Both the position numbers and the translations under genes were made by a program. Positions 52,527-63,807 of a DNA stretch of 64,000 bases are shown here, piece by piece; the stretch's first letter is position 1; every line of letters starts with the position of its first letter. Source of the DNA: Toxorhynchites rutilus septentrionalis (Eukaryota > Arthropoda > Insecta > Diptera > Culicidae). Under the pieces are notes generated by a model. It did no database searches. It was not told the origin of the DNA and saw only the letters and a program-made list of their open reading frames with translations. The stretch spans positions 179,152,288 through 179,216,287 of the forward strand of contig NC_073746.1 of the NCBI RefSeq assembly GCF_029784135.1. The letters are read 5' to 3'.

Positions 52527-53785
52527 AACACAACATTGTGCTAATTTCAAATCCGACCGGATTCCGGAATAAAGGTTTATTTTACCGAAAAACACTTGAA
52601 GGGACTTATCTCAATCTGCGATTCGTTTCATATACGCGACGAAAATACATATTTGTAGCGAATTGTAAAGGGCAGATAATTTACAAGAATGTTGAGTTAA
52701 AAAAAATCTTAGCAAGTGAATGGAACTCCGAAGCAGGTTTTCGCTTGAAGAAAGTTATGGCTGGGCCTGGTAGGACTGGAAGAAAATCTGTATCATGAGC
52801 TTCTACCAAGCAACTAGTTTCGATGAATTCCAACAAGTACTGCTAGCAGCTGAACGTATGAAAATCAACGATCCAGAACGCTTCTAGGACACTTCTAAAA
52901 CTCCCCCCGCCTTACACACCAGATATTGCATCTGCATTGCATCAGATTATTAACTGTTAAGATTCTTGTAAGAACTTCAACTTACTGCAAAGCATAAGTT
53001 CTGAGAGGATGAAATTCTCAAGGATGCTGAAATATTCAGGAAAAAACGGTGTATCTATGACCGAAAAGATGTATGCCTACAAAAATATGCTTTTGGTTTT
53101 TTCCTTAGAATCGACAAGAATTTTTCAGGACAATATTTAGTATGATTTAACAATTAAGGGTTGTAGGTCAACGGTATCATCGATCACGATGATACTGCAG
53201 ATGTTTTGTTTTTACTAGGTTCATCATAGCCATCAGGCACTACCGAACCTGTAAAAGCGAAAGCCATTGATGTTTAGACGAGATAATTCTGTTTTCAAAC
53301 AAAGTGCTTAATTTCATTGTCTGATTTTTTGAAAACTCAAACAGCCAGCCAGCTTTAATAAAAATACTCGAGAATAAGCTCACAATCGATATTTTAAAAT
53401 GGATATGGAGATAACGTAAATGGAATTCAGAAGAAAATAATGAGCTTCCGGACAATGTTGAATAAAATCGAAGAGTTCAAGACAAATCGTTATCATTGGT
53501 AAGGCTATAATTTTTATCAATAAACATATGGAATAGAAAATAGAAACAAACTAGAAATTAAATTTAAGCGAAAAAATAGAATTTCTTGATTTTTTCCTCA
53601 AAACCGGAGGAATGTCCACGTGGACAACAGGGGAAGGGGTATAAGGAATGTCCACACTTGTCCACGGAGGGGGAGGGCGGTGTCTAAAATCATGCTTTTT
53701 CTGTCCACGTGGTATGTGGATAGCCCCTCATGAGATAAGATATTAGTTTTCTACATATAGGCCTTCTCTTTCCACACAAATTTTT

Positions 53786-54118
53786 GCAGGCTGTTCATTG
53801 TGAAGATACTGTTGACAGGCCTACTGTGAAACGATGGGTAATAAAATTTCGTGATTGACAACCTGGAAAATCATTAATTATTGACAAAACACGCAGCAAA
53901 CGTTCAATCACTGCCTCAAAGGATAATAGTCGCAAAGTGGTCGAATATATAGTATACACAGACACTGGAACACTTCCGACGTCGAATTTGTCTTGTTAGA
54001 TGTAACCTGGCGCCAATAATATTGCAACACGACAACGCTCGTTCACACACTTCGCGTGCAACTGAGAGTCTGAAAAACCTGAAGTTTGAACTGATGCCAC
54101 CAATTCCCCGTATTCTTA
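53786..54118 (+). pseudogene. mariner transposase remnant
   Basis: Pieces of a mariner transposase: VDRPTVKRW and SKDNSRKVVEY from the N-terminal half. Then ILQHDNARSHTSRATESLKN and FELMPP, the second catalytic Asp block, preceded by CLVRCNLAP. The frame is broken by several indels and the element continues into unrelated sequence at about 54118 before the third Asp. No inverted termini identified. Confidence 0.65.
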
Positions 54119-54321
54119 AGATTAAGATTCAGATTCAGATTAAGGTTAAGATTCGTTTTTTACCCAACCTTGCTATTTGTTTTTGTACGTTTTCTACAAG
54201 CGTGTATGTGCATTATCAGCCTGCACCCTGCATTATCAGTAAAATCCTTCTGCGCTTATGGTCGAATTTCAACAATGGCAGAGTTATTGAAGTTGTTGTT
54301 AATTCCATCCCAACAATGTAT

Positions 54322-55684
54322 TTTGACGTAGGATTACGTCTTTCGGGAACATATTGGGGTACAAATTGAAAATCGAAAGTCGAGCACATCGTGAAAATTG
54401 TCCAATTTCAAACGGTTATTGCTCAGTCATTTCATTATGGATTAATGATATTTTTGCATCAATCGATTTCGGTACACCATAACAATTTTGTATATTGAAG
54501 AAAATAATATATGTCATGAAACTAACTATCGAACAATAGAAAAATCTCAACCCCTATCCTAACGGAAATACCCACTTCTGATTGGTCGAAATTTATGACA
54601 CATGCGGCGGGTCCCTAACAGAGACATCAAAACCAAGTTGCCTGGGGGAAACCGGAAATGCAAATACATGAAAGTATGGGAAACTTTTGCTCCCACCGAA
54701 ATGTGTTCCCTAACAGAGACATCAGAACCAAGCTGCCTTGGGGAAATCGGCATTGCAAATACATGGAAGTAGGGGGAGCTTTTGTTCCTACCGAAATGTA
54801 TTCCCTAACAGAGATATCAAAACCAAAGTGCCTGAGGGAAATCGACATTGCAAATACATGAATGTAGGGAAAACTTTTGTCGTACCGAAATATGTTCCCT
54901 AACAGAGTCATCAAAACCAAGCTGCATGGAGGAAATCGACATTGAAATTACATAAATGTAAGGGGAGCCTTTGTTCCTACCGAAATGTATTCCTTGACAG
55001 AGATATCAAAACCAAGGTGCCCAGGGGAAATGGGTATTGCAAATATATGCAAGTCGGGAGTATTTTTATATTGCAAGTAAGGTGAGTGATACGAATAATT
55101 CTAGCAAATTAAATTTAAATTTGGAACTTGAATATTGGTTTGGTATTAGTTGTTGTTAGTCCAATTAATATTCTCATTAGGTTGAATAAACACTCAGAAA
55201 GTCAAAATTATAAAAGAAAATTACCATTTCCATTTCAAATATGTTTTTTCAATATTAAAGTAACATGTTTTTACTGATGATAAAAATTGATACTTGTGTT
55301 CGGTATTGGTAATTGTCTTATATTACATTGGTGAGTTTTTTTCTTTTTATTTCATGCATACATAATAAGGGAGGCATCTCGTGTAGGATCACAGAAGGCG
55401 GTTTCCATCATATCTCGTTCCACTTCAGTGTCTTTTATCTGATACGCACCATCCAACGACTGTTTACCATCCTTCTGTCATCATCACTCGGTAAACACTG
55501 GTGGAGTGAACAAACAATGCCCAACAACCAAACAAAACGGCTCTTTTCAGGGCCACCAAATTATTGTCAAAGAGTTTAACGATGTAACTCTTCAAACATA
55601 TCCAAAATCAACAAATAATCTTACGGAATCCTACGTCAACTATGCGGTCGTGTCTTGGACACAACCCTCCTGTGCCTTTTTTTT
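54322..55684 (+). mobile_element. Helentron-like element G with minisatellite and histone 3' end
   Basis: Left end TTTGACGTAGGATTACGTC (54322-54340), inverted AATCCTACGTCAA (about 55627-55639), hairpin GGTCGTGTC/GACACAACC (about 55647-55665), CCTCCTGTG and T-run to 55684. Five tandem units of about 90-95 bp occupy roughly 54610-55060 (AAAACCAAGNTGCC, GGGAAATCGNCATTGCAAAT, CCTAACAGAGACATC). A well-conserved histone 3' end lies at 55539-55575. Sister of element F. Confidence 0.62.
55539..55575 (+). other. histone 3' processing stem-loop with downstream element (in element G)
   Basis: GGCTCTTTTCAGGGCC (55539-55554) forms a six-pair stem (one G-T) closing the canonical TTTC loop. AACCAAACAAAAC precedes it and ACCAAA follows. 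TCAAAGAGT (55567-55575) sits where the U7-binding histone downstream element belongs. No histone coding sequence was recognised upstream, so only the 3' UTR segment appears captured. Confidence 0.75.
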
Positions 55685-57490
55685 AATTCGTTTATTTTTA
55701 CAGGCTCAGTTACATAAGTTTAAAGGACTCTTAAATATATTTTTTAGAACTATGTATGAACAATTTTCCTAACTCAATGGTTAGTAAGGATTACTCGCGG
55801 TGGACTCGAGTTTAGAAAGGTGACATTTTTTTTGAGAAAAAGGATGGGATATAAGGGAATTGCTACAATGTTGATGAACACACTCATTTCTTAAATCTAT
55901 TCGTATATCTATTGTATATTTACATTTTGCTCGCAATGGAAGAGAAGGACGGTATAAGGATACAGGGACAGTTACAAACGCAGATCGATAGCTTTAAGGA
56001 AAACATATACAGGGTAACTTCGATATAACATACATTTCACTTTCAGAATTGTACGTTGTATCGAATTATACGTTATATCGGAGCATGATAAAGAATTCAG
56101 AAACATAGCTTATATTACTTTATTGTTTGTTGTTTGGGTAAGGTTGATGGATAAATTCAACTAGAAGACGATTCTAAATTCGATCTGGCGAGCAAAAACA
56201 AGGCAACCATGATTACTTATATCAAACAAATTAACGCTATTTAACCGCTCTACAATTTGTTCTTAGACACCCAACTCCTATCTTTTGAAAATTTCGCTAT
56301 AATATGTTTCCAAACAAATCCTGGTGATTTCTAATGAACACACACGGTCCCAGACAATTTGTCTTGAAGGGAAAATATTATACAAAACGTATTAAGAAGG
56401 GACCCCTGTCTGAAAGGTCGAAAAATAATGAATTTTCGTGATTTTTTTTTCCAGATGTTAGGAATAAAGTCAAGTGCTCGGGTATTTTGGTTATTGTTAA
56501 TGTTATATTTGTAGATATATTTATCCTTTTTTGAGTGCACAAATAATGATTATTACGCTGTTCAAAGCTGGATACCTTACTAGTGGTTTCGGTTCTGAAG
56601 CAGCGGGGCGATAGCGCCATTTCCCGATTTAAGCGCGGTAGTCCCGGAACTTTTTGAATGCACTGTGTATGTTGCAACCAAGTTGTTGTTGCAACTGTTT
56701 CAATAGTTAATTTTTTAATCAAAAGTAAATATGTGTTCTTCCTCTTGTAATGGTTATGTTCTCTGAAGGTGAAGTCGATCCCTTGCCTAGTTTCCACGGT
56801 CTTATAGAAGGTGAAAAAAGCACATGAAATATTTTACGCTCCTGTCGTTATGATGAAAAAACCCAACAGCGAACTATTCGCAAAATTTAATGTATGGAAG
56901 AAATTCACAAAAACTCGAAATTACGTATTTTCTGTACCATGTCTCATGTCTTTCTTGCAATAATTACCGGTTGTATAAAACACGATGTGAAACAAAAGTT
57001 CTTAATGAAAAACATGGTCTAAGAGAATTTTACAAATCAATTCGTCATCCATGGCTGCTCTTCTACATGTTGATTCGTTAAGTTAGAATCCATCTCTTGT
57101 GTTTGTCTACGGCAAGCTTTTGAGGATGTGTAGTGTACGTAATACATTCAGGCGTAGCCGTTAGAAGGAATTAGAAATTGTATACATTCAGGCTGGGTAT
57201 TAGATCTCTTTCAAGATGTTTGCTTTGCGTTCAATATGTGCAAGGGTAAAGTGTAGTTTTATGGAATTCTATTGACTGCTCTCAACTTCCGCTGCGTTTG
57301 TGAGCATACAATATCACTCAGGTTCAGTTCTTCGAACCTGACTATCAATGTTTGGTTAAAACGCGAAGTACTTGATTCTCTATTGAATTTTAAATACTGA
57401 ATTGTTTTGAAACTTGAATGGAAAGTATCAACGACAGCATAGGCGGTTTTAAAACGGAAGTCTGTTTAGAGACAAAGGAATCTAAACTAA
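55685..57490. other. no gene; isolated transposon ends
   Basis: At 56010-56029 CAGGGTAACTTCGATATAAC preceded by TA resembles pogo/Tigger-type termini, but the partner end was not found. At 56640-56672 GGAACTTTTTGAATGCACTG resembles the right end of the mariner at 8461-9605. The 139-codon minus-strand frame across 56797-56378 has no recognisable domain. Confidence 0.4.
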
Positions 57491-58040
57491 AATAAAACGC
57501 AGATGTAATGATGTTTCCTTCGTTGTGTCCCCGTTTCATATCCCTCCTATCCGATCGATAAACTTTTACTTAGTCGCGGCAATACATACACACACTCTTT
57601 ACAGATACACGGGCCAAAGGTTGTGCAGTCCACTGATCATTCAACAAGGGCCAAAGGTTGTACCGCTCATGACAATTCTACACGAACTGATGATTGCGCC
57701 GGCTAGTGACCATTCTATCCTGGATTCCTCGAGTCGAGAAAAATGCACCACGCTAGATATGGATTACAGACTAGGGGGGCGTTGCTGATTAATGGTCGGC
57801 TGCATCCCAATAGGAAGTATCCCGTGTCGGGCACACGTACAGAGCATTGGAGACAACAACATCCCAATTACGAAAACACTTGTAATACTAACCTCGAGCC
57901 AACCGCGAGTAATCGGTTACATATTACTAACATAGATAATAAGAAAAATTGTCAAAGTATTGGACTCCCGGCCCCGTGAGGCTAACGCCATATGAGCCTT
58001 GATAAAAATATATATTTTGGGAAAAAAAAACGCAGATAAA
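57490..58040 (+). repeat. probable non-LTR retrotransposon 3' end
   Basis: The segment ends CCCGGCCCCGTGAGGCTAAC, GCCATATGAGCC and TTGATAAAAATATATA, then an A-run (about 58020-58030), a typical LINE 3' UTR with A-rich tail. It contains a short internal direct repeat GGGCCAAAGGTTGT at 57611 and 57650. No RT-coding part is present. Clade not determined. Confidence 0.35.
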
Positions 58041-60300
58041 AGTCTTCAACACAGAATTTGGCTTCATCCGAGACATAATTTTTGCAATTTTTATTTGAAT
58101 ATGATCTTTGGCATATGGCTGGCTCGGAGTCCAATTGAGAAGTACAATTCTTGTGTACTTTTTTGAAGCAAAGTAGGTATATCAGTGATAATTTGCCGAA
58201 TGTATCTATTACTGGTGGAATGGCAAAGATAAACAAAGCATTTTTTTAAGTGGCATTTCATTTCGTCATTTGTTTCTCAGTTAACTCATTACATTGAAAC
58301 GTTTGGAAATACGTTGGCGAGTAATGTTAAATGTTCTGCTAGGTGATCTTGTATTCATCTTCATCCAATGACGCTTTAAATTTGGTTGTAGTATCCTGAA
58401 TCTTTTCTCCTGGAGCACTTCTTCTCATTTGTGTCAAAATGTTGTTTCAATTGCTGTCTTCTCAAGTTGAAACAGAAGAACTTAGCTTCCTTAGCAATAA
58501 TTAAGGAAAAATCGACGTCATTATACATGAAGCAAACTTTCTAACTGAGAACTATTCTCTAATCTGTGTATAAATTATATCGCCTTTTATTTCACAAAGG
58601 TTCTAATCAAGATTCACTCGTTACGAAAAAAGAGGATCCAACAAAAAAAGGAACCAACAAGTGTTGAATTAATTTCTGAGACCAGATAACAGGAAATTCT
58701 AGAAAATATTAGTTCGTGGTGATCATCCGTTGATTTAAATAGCATCCTCCATTCTCATCGCTGACACCCTTCGGACGAAGGCGGCAATTAAACAGCGTTC
58801 CGGAATGATCTTCATCCACCTGAAAAGCGAAATCCTTTTTTTCTGTTGTCTATTTTCTTTTCTTCATAGGGAAGTTGTAGTAATGAAAGAACCCGAGTGA
58901 CGAAGAAAAGCAAAACGGAGAAGCACATTATTCCATTCCAACTGCTGGAATTGGTCGTGATATTTTTATTGTGTTTTTTTTCTCCATCAATCAACATAGC
59001 ATGAGAACTCTGCGCAGGTGTAACTTTCTGAGCCACGGACGGTAGGATAAAAAAAAATCCGGAGGACTAGAAAATAGAAAATAATTGGAAATAACGTTCG
59101 GTTGCACAACGGTGAAAAGGAGCTGAAATGGTGTTGGTTCTGTTGAAAAATAATATCATAGATTATGTTTCTCAGTTCGAAATTTCTTAACTTGTATGTT
59201 TGAAATAAGTTTGTTATTTTACACTAATCCAATGAAAAAGCATTTTGGCTGTTTTTTGTTTTTATGTACATACATAGTTGTAATTCCATTTTAATGCATC
59301 TATTCCTAATGGAACTAACGATCGTCAAATAAATAATATCACATTTTTACCCCTCAGCATCAAGAGAAAAACAACACTGGCTCAAACAATGTATCTCGCA
59401 ACCAGTTGATGCATCATCGCCAGTAAACAGAACGCTGGTACTAATTCCTCTACAAATATCTTCGAATATTCTCCCGGTGTACCTGTGGCAATAAAGAATT
59501 TCTTCCCGTTTCCTTTTCCAATTCACACTCACTTTTATCGCCTTCTTGATTCCATCTAACCGTATCTGATGCGACTCCTTTCTTCCCTCACAATGATTCA
59601 TTTGCTGTTCCTCTATCCCTCCCAGGTTGACACGATCTGGATCGCACATTGTAATATCCTTTGGATCGAATAGTTCTGCCTTCTCATTATTGTTCTTGCA
59701 TCATTGATAGATTTCCCTGCTTTGTGGGGTGGGAAAGATGCCAAAATTCTGGTCGCCAATGAGATAATAATCACCCAGTCTGGCGTACAGTCTGTTGTGG
59801 GTGTTCATAGCCTTAGGGATTATATTCTTTCACAGCATTCAAATAAGGAAAATGAGGAGACCTACTTCCGAAAGGCAATAGAGGAGCTTACCCTGTCATT
59901 TGTATGTTTGTAACATGTTTGTCTGTAGCGCTTTACCACATTAATAGAAATTTGACCCCCTTCCTGTTGACCGATTGATCTGAAATTTGGAACACACCTT
60001 TATCTCTGCAGTCACCATAAAACTCCGTGCGTATTTCATTATTTTAAAAATCCAAGAGGGCGGCCGCTACAAAATGGCGGATTACATATTTTCTCAAAAC
60101 AAACCCCATGAAAATGGGTATCAAATAGGGATTGCATTACCGTGCCAAAATTTCAATAATCGGCTATTCGCTAATGAAAATTTCATTACCGGTAAAACCG
60201 GTAAATCCCCGGTAAAAAACATACATCAAAATACCAAATTTTCTTGAAGAAACGGCTTTTATTTAGAATGAATAGTTTACAAAAAAAAAACATTTTGCAA
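58041..60300. other. no gene confidently supported
   Basis: A 100-codon minus-strand frame at 59649-59347 (MCDPDRVNLGGIEEQQMN) has no known domain. Bases 59930-60130 contain GACCGATTGATCTGAAATTT and CAAAATGGCGGATTACAT, phrases typical of dispersed repeats, but no borders could be set. Confidence 0.35.
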
Positions 60301-60309
60301 GTTTCTGTT

Positions 60310-60800
60310 GGTTAAAGTAATACTCAAGGACACAGAGAATGTAAATTCTGTCGTCTTCTAATCTAGCTAGGATCTCATTATGTTGGGCGTACAGTACGAA
60401 GAGTACCGAATACCATTGTCATGTATTTGCTTTTGACGCTCTCTGTACGAAAACTCTTGTCCGAGGGTTTTCATCAATCCGTTTATAGACATTGAGCTTG
60501 GGCTGGATGTTGATACCTTTGATTGTTGCAATTCTCGTTCAAGTTTTTCCTTGATGCTCAACTGCAGGTTTCGCATCGTCCAGTGGATTTGTTTCCTCCT
60601 GTTGTTCAGCTACTGAATCAATATCATCATCGTCAAATTTGATCAAGTCAGGAACAATTTAAAATGCCTGCTTGATCAATGCAGTCCGTGACGTTTGATA
60701 GAAGACGCCAAAGACATAATTAATTGTGTCACGATCACGAGCAGAAAAATTATTCATATACGACAGGGGTGGCCAAACTTTTGGGCATTACGGACGACTA
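60310..60800 (-). pseudogene. hAT transposase fragment with hAT-type terminus nearby
   Basis: The minus-strand frame 60576-60367 reads KEKLERELQQSKVSTSSPSS, then LMKTLGQEF, SYRERQKQIHDNGIRY and YCTPN. This resembles the segment just before the C-terminal dimerisation (hATC) region of BED-finger hAT transposases. At 60764-60784 CAGGGGTGGCCAAACTTTTG matches a common hAT (Charlie-like) terminus. Stops and frameshifts upstream prevent reconstruction; the other terminus was not found. Confidence 0.45.
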
Positions 60801-60979
60801 ATTATTCTAATGTTAGGCTGCGGTCTACCAACGTTGACTGTATCAAAAAGTCATTAGAAATTGAATGTAGTACAAGACGATAAAACAAAGTTTTAACTAG
60901 TCATGAAATGGATAATGGTTTGGCCGGACACCGGATAACAGATATCCGGCCAGCCTCGAGCCTCAGCACTTTATAAGCT

Positions 60980-62030
60980 TACTAGCTGACCAGGCAAACG
61001 TTGTTCTGCCAAATAAATTATTTCTAGTGAATATTTTGGGTGTTGAATAAAACACACTAATGTATTGTAAGTGTGTTTGAATATTTTAACGATCTTCAAA
61101 ATAAATCGAATGTGACCGATAAAAAAACGAATTAAATGATTTGAACGAAAGGTTATATGATGTTTCTTGGTGTATTTCATTAACGTAACTGACATGTTTG
61201 ATCTCTTAAAAGTTAAACGTCAACTGAAAAAAGTAATATAAGTTTGTCGTAAAGTAGAAAAAATGAAATATAGAAAATTGCTGTCTCCTTGTTAGAAAAT
61301 ACGTGCATGTGATTTTCAACATGGCTTAGTTTATAACAGCTTGGTCTCGTTCATAAATTGGAAAACAGCGATACGCCAGCTAACTTGAATGGAGCTGACT
61401 AATCGGCCTGTTTGGAATCGCGTTATTTTATCGTTGTCATTCAATCGAGGAGTATTCACATCGGTAATCTAAGTTTGAAACACAGCCATATTGCTTCCAT
61501 TATTCATGGATGTTTTTATTACTCTTCACCGATTTGTAGAACTCAATATTCATATATGCATATGAGTGATCGGATTTTACAATTAAATCGAAATCGACTT
61601 TTACACTCTCAAATTCGTTTGCCTTGTCGCGAAACAATGGTCAAAATAAGTCATCCGTATTTGTGGTTCAATTTACTCTCTATCTGATCGGCATAATTCC
61701 GGAAATAATTCTAAATTGTTGAAATTTGAATGAAAATTATTATTCGATTTCGTTTGGATGCTAAATTTGTTTTGAATGTGTTTGAATGCTAAATTTTGCG
61801 TGTTGATTCCACCCGAAAAACCATTACCTTTTTTGCTTCATAGAAATGGAACATGGAGACCAATGTTGTTTACGTCGAATTGCGTGGCAAGGTTGTCACA
61901 TTTGCTCAACTCGATTGGACTTGAGCTTGAACAGAATGCAAAATTGCGCTTTTTCATTCAACAGAATACAACCAACAATATGTGGGGACGAATACGATCG
62001 AACTTCATTTTGTGTTTGAACACACGCGCA
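60980..62030. other. no gene; start of a retroelement-like repeat
   Basis: ACTAGCTGACCAGGCAAACG at 60981 resembles the start of the LINE 3'UTR-like repeat at 24112 (ACTAGCTGACCCGGCAAACT), but the body differs. No coding region supported in the rest. Confidence 0.35.
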
Positions 62031-62032
62031 TG

Positions 62033-63334
62033 TAAAGGGTGTGTCACATCAAATTGCATCACGGAAAAAACGCTGTAGAAATTCGCCCAGTAGACCGATC
62101 CTTTTGAAAATTTTAGACAGTAAAATAAAAACTATTAAACAACTTTTGGCATTTTCTTTTTATTCATACTTCGAGCCCAAGCCCGTATGCTCGCACCTTC
62201 CTCTTTACCCCGTCCATAAGGTTCTGTACAACGTCAGGTTGTAGTTTTTTTGAACAGAAATCCATTTTCTCTTGAAGTCCGCCTCCGATTTGATAACTTT
62301 TGGGTTCTTCCGGAAGGCCTGCTTCATAATCGCCCAATATTTCTCTATTGGGCGAAGCTCCGGCGCGTTGGGCGGGTTCATTTCCTTTGGCACGAAGGTG
62401 ACCCCGTTGGCTTCGTACCACTCCAACACGTCCTTTGAATAGTGGCACGAAGCGAGATCCGGCCAGAAGATGGTCGGGCCCTCGTGCTGCTTCAATAGTG
62501 GTAGTAAGCGCTTCTGTAGGCACTCCTTAAGGTAAACCTGCCCGTTTACCGTGCCGGTCATCACGAAGGGGGCGCTCCGCTTTCCGCAAGAGCAGATCGC
62601 TTGCCACACCATGTACTTTTTGGCAAACTTGGATAGTTTCTGCTTGCGAATCTCCTCCGGAACGCTAAATTTGTCCTCTGCGGAGAAGAACAACAGGCCC
62701 GGCAGCTGACGAAAGTCCGCTTTGACGTAGGTTTCGTCTTCCATTACCAGGCAATGCGGCTTCGTCAGCATTTCGGTGTACAGCTACCGGGCTCGCGTCT
62801 TCCTCTCCATGTTTTGCCTTTCGTCGCGGTTAGGAACCTTCTGAACCTTGTATGTACGCAGGCCCTCCCGCTGACTTGGTCCGCTGGACGAATGAACTTG
62901 ACAAATTCAGCTTATTGGCGACATCCCGGACCGAACCACTCGGATCACGTCTAAACTGCTTAACTACGCGCTTGTGATCTTTTTCACTGACGGAGTATCC
63001 ATTTTTGCCGCTCTTCACCTTCCGGTCGATGGTTAGGTTCTCGAAGTATCGTTTTAGTACTCTGCTGACCGTGGATTGGACGATTCCCAGCATCTTACCG
63101 ATGTCCCGATGTGACAACTCCGGATTCTCGAAATGAGTGCGCAGGATTAATTCACGACGCTCTTTTTCGTTCGACGACATTTTTCCAAATTTACGAAAAA
63201 TTGACAGTGAAGCATGGCCAACGTGATCTATACACTCTTATCTGATTATAAGCGAAAGCTGAAGATATAATTCCTAAAAATTAAATTTCTACAGCGTTTT
63301 TTCCGTGATGCAATTTGATGTGACACACCCTTTA
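62033..63334 (-). mobile_element. DD37E IS630/mariner-type element (ITmD37E-like), complete ends
   Basis: A 1298-bp element (62035-63332) flanked by TA (62033-62034, 63333-63334). Inverted termini begin AAGGGTGTGTCACATCAAAT and continue TGCATCACGGAAAAAACGCT, TAGAAATT, essentially perfect over more than 45 bp. One transposase gene on the minus strand occupies most of the interior. High terminal identity indicates a fairly recent copy. Confidence 0.92.
62205..63180 (-). pseudogene. DD37E transposase with one frameshift and one nonsense codon
   Basis: The ATG at 63180 opens MSSNEKERRELILRTHFENP with an HTH (HRDIGKMLGIVQSTVSRVLK). A second HTH region follows (VRDVANKLNLSSSFVQR). One extra base near 62870 shifts the frame, and a TAG at plus-strand 62784-62786 precedes MLTKPHCLVMEDETYVKAD (first Asp). 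Then come FWPDLASCHYSKDVLEWYEA (second Asp) and APELRPIEKYW (catalytic Glu), with exactly 37 residues between the last two acidic residues. Only these two lesions are visible. The stop is at 62207-62205. Confidence 0.88.
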
Positions 63335-63617
63335 TTATTCCTCGCACCGCTTTTGTTGATTGTGTAGTAAGAATTGCAGTCGATCAATCTCTACCATCGC
63401 GTATATGTCGACCATAAATTGTTCGCACAGCTTACGATATCTTGAATTGGCGTTTCTTGAACATGTCAAGTCACCATATGATAAACATAAAAATCCATCG
63501 AGCGCGCCCTCTGTTTGTTTCGTCGCATGTTCATAAATATTAAATCAAAATGAGAAATGATGTTCATAATGAATTAAGTATCTGTGACGGGGTCTCGTTG
63601 GTCTTATGTTTATGCAA
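63335..63617. other. no feature seen
   Basis: Short AT-rich interval between the DD37E element and the SINE fragment. Confidence 0.5.
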
Positions 63618-63807
63618 GAGATTTTTCGTTAAAGAAACCCTTCTGACTTGCACTGTAGTCACGCGTATTCTTGAGTTTGCCACTCCAGAATACATTCAAG
63701 GCGTATTGTTCGTCATAGAAATCTCAACTATTTACTAATAAAAATGACGCAAGTAGTACTACCTTGAGAAGGCAAACCTTGGGAACGTTAGTGCCATTGA
63801 AGAAGAA
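63618..63807 (+). repeat. (GAA)n-tailed SINE, copy 4, 5'-truncated
   Basis: Starts within the body (GATTTTTCGTTAAAG) and continues GACTTGCACTGTAGTCACGC, GCCACTCCAGAATACATTC, AATAAAAATGACGCAAGTAG, GGGAACGTTAGTGCCATTGA and AGAAGAAC. The tRNA-derived head is missing. Bases after 63807 show nothing further. Confidence 0.75.

Larger units (their letters stand above)
50719..53728. mobile_element. 3.0-kb TIR element, type undetermined (AGGGGCTGTCC ends)
   Basis: Left end AGGGGCTGTCCCCATACCAC followed by GTGGACA. The right end, reverse complemented, is AGGGGCTATCCACATACCAC followed by GTGGACA. About 25 bp of near-perfect inverted repeat. Second-order CTTGTCCAC/CTTGCCCAC blocks also occur at both ends (50784, 53650). 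GAGATA occurs 3 bp outside both ends (50710-50715, 53732-53737) and may be part of a target duplication. The interior holds a SINE, a MITE and no recognisable transposase. Confidence 0.65.

Noticed and set aside
54627..54920. 97-codon ORF with repeated peptide motif
   Set aside because: Falls wholly within the element G minisatellite; the periodicity follows the DNA monomer.
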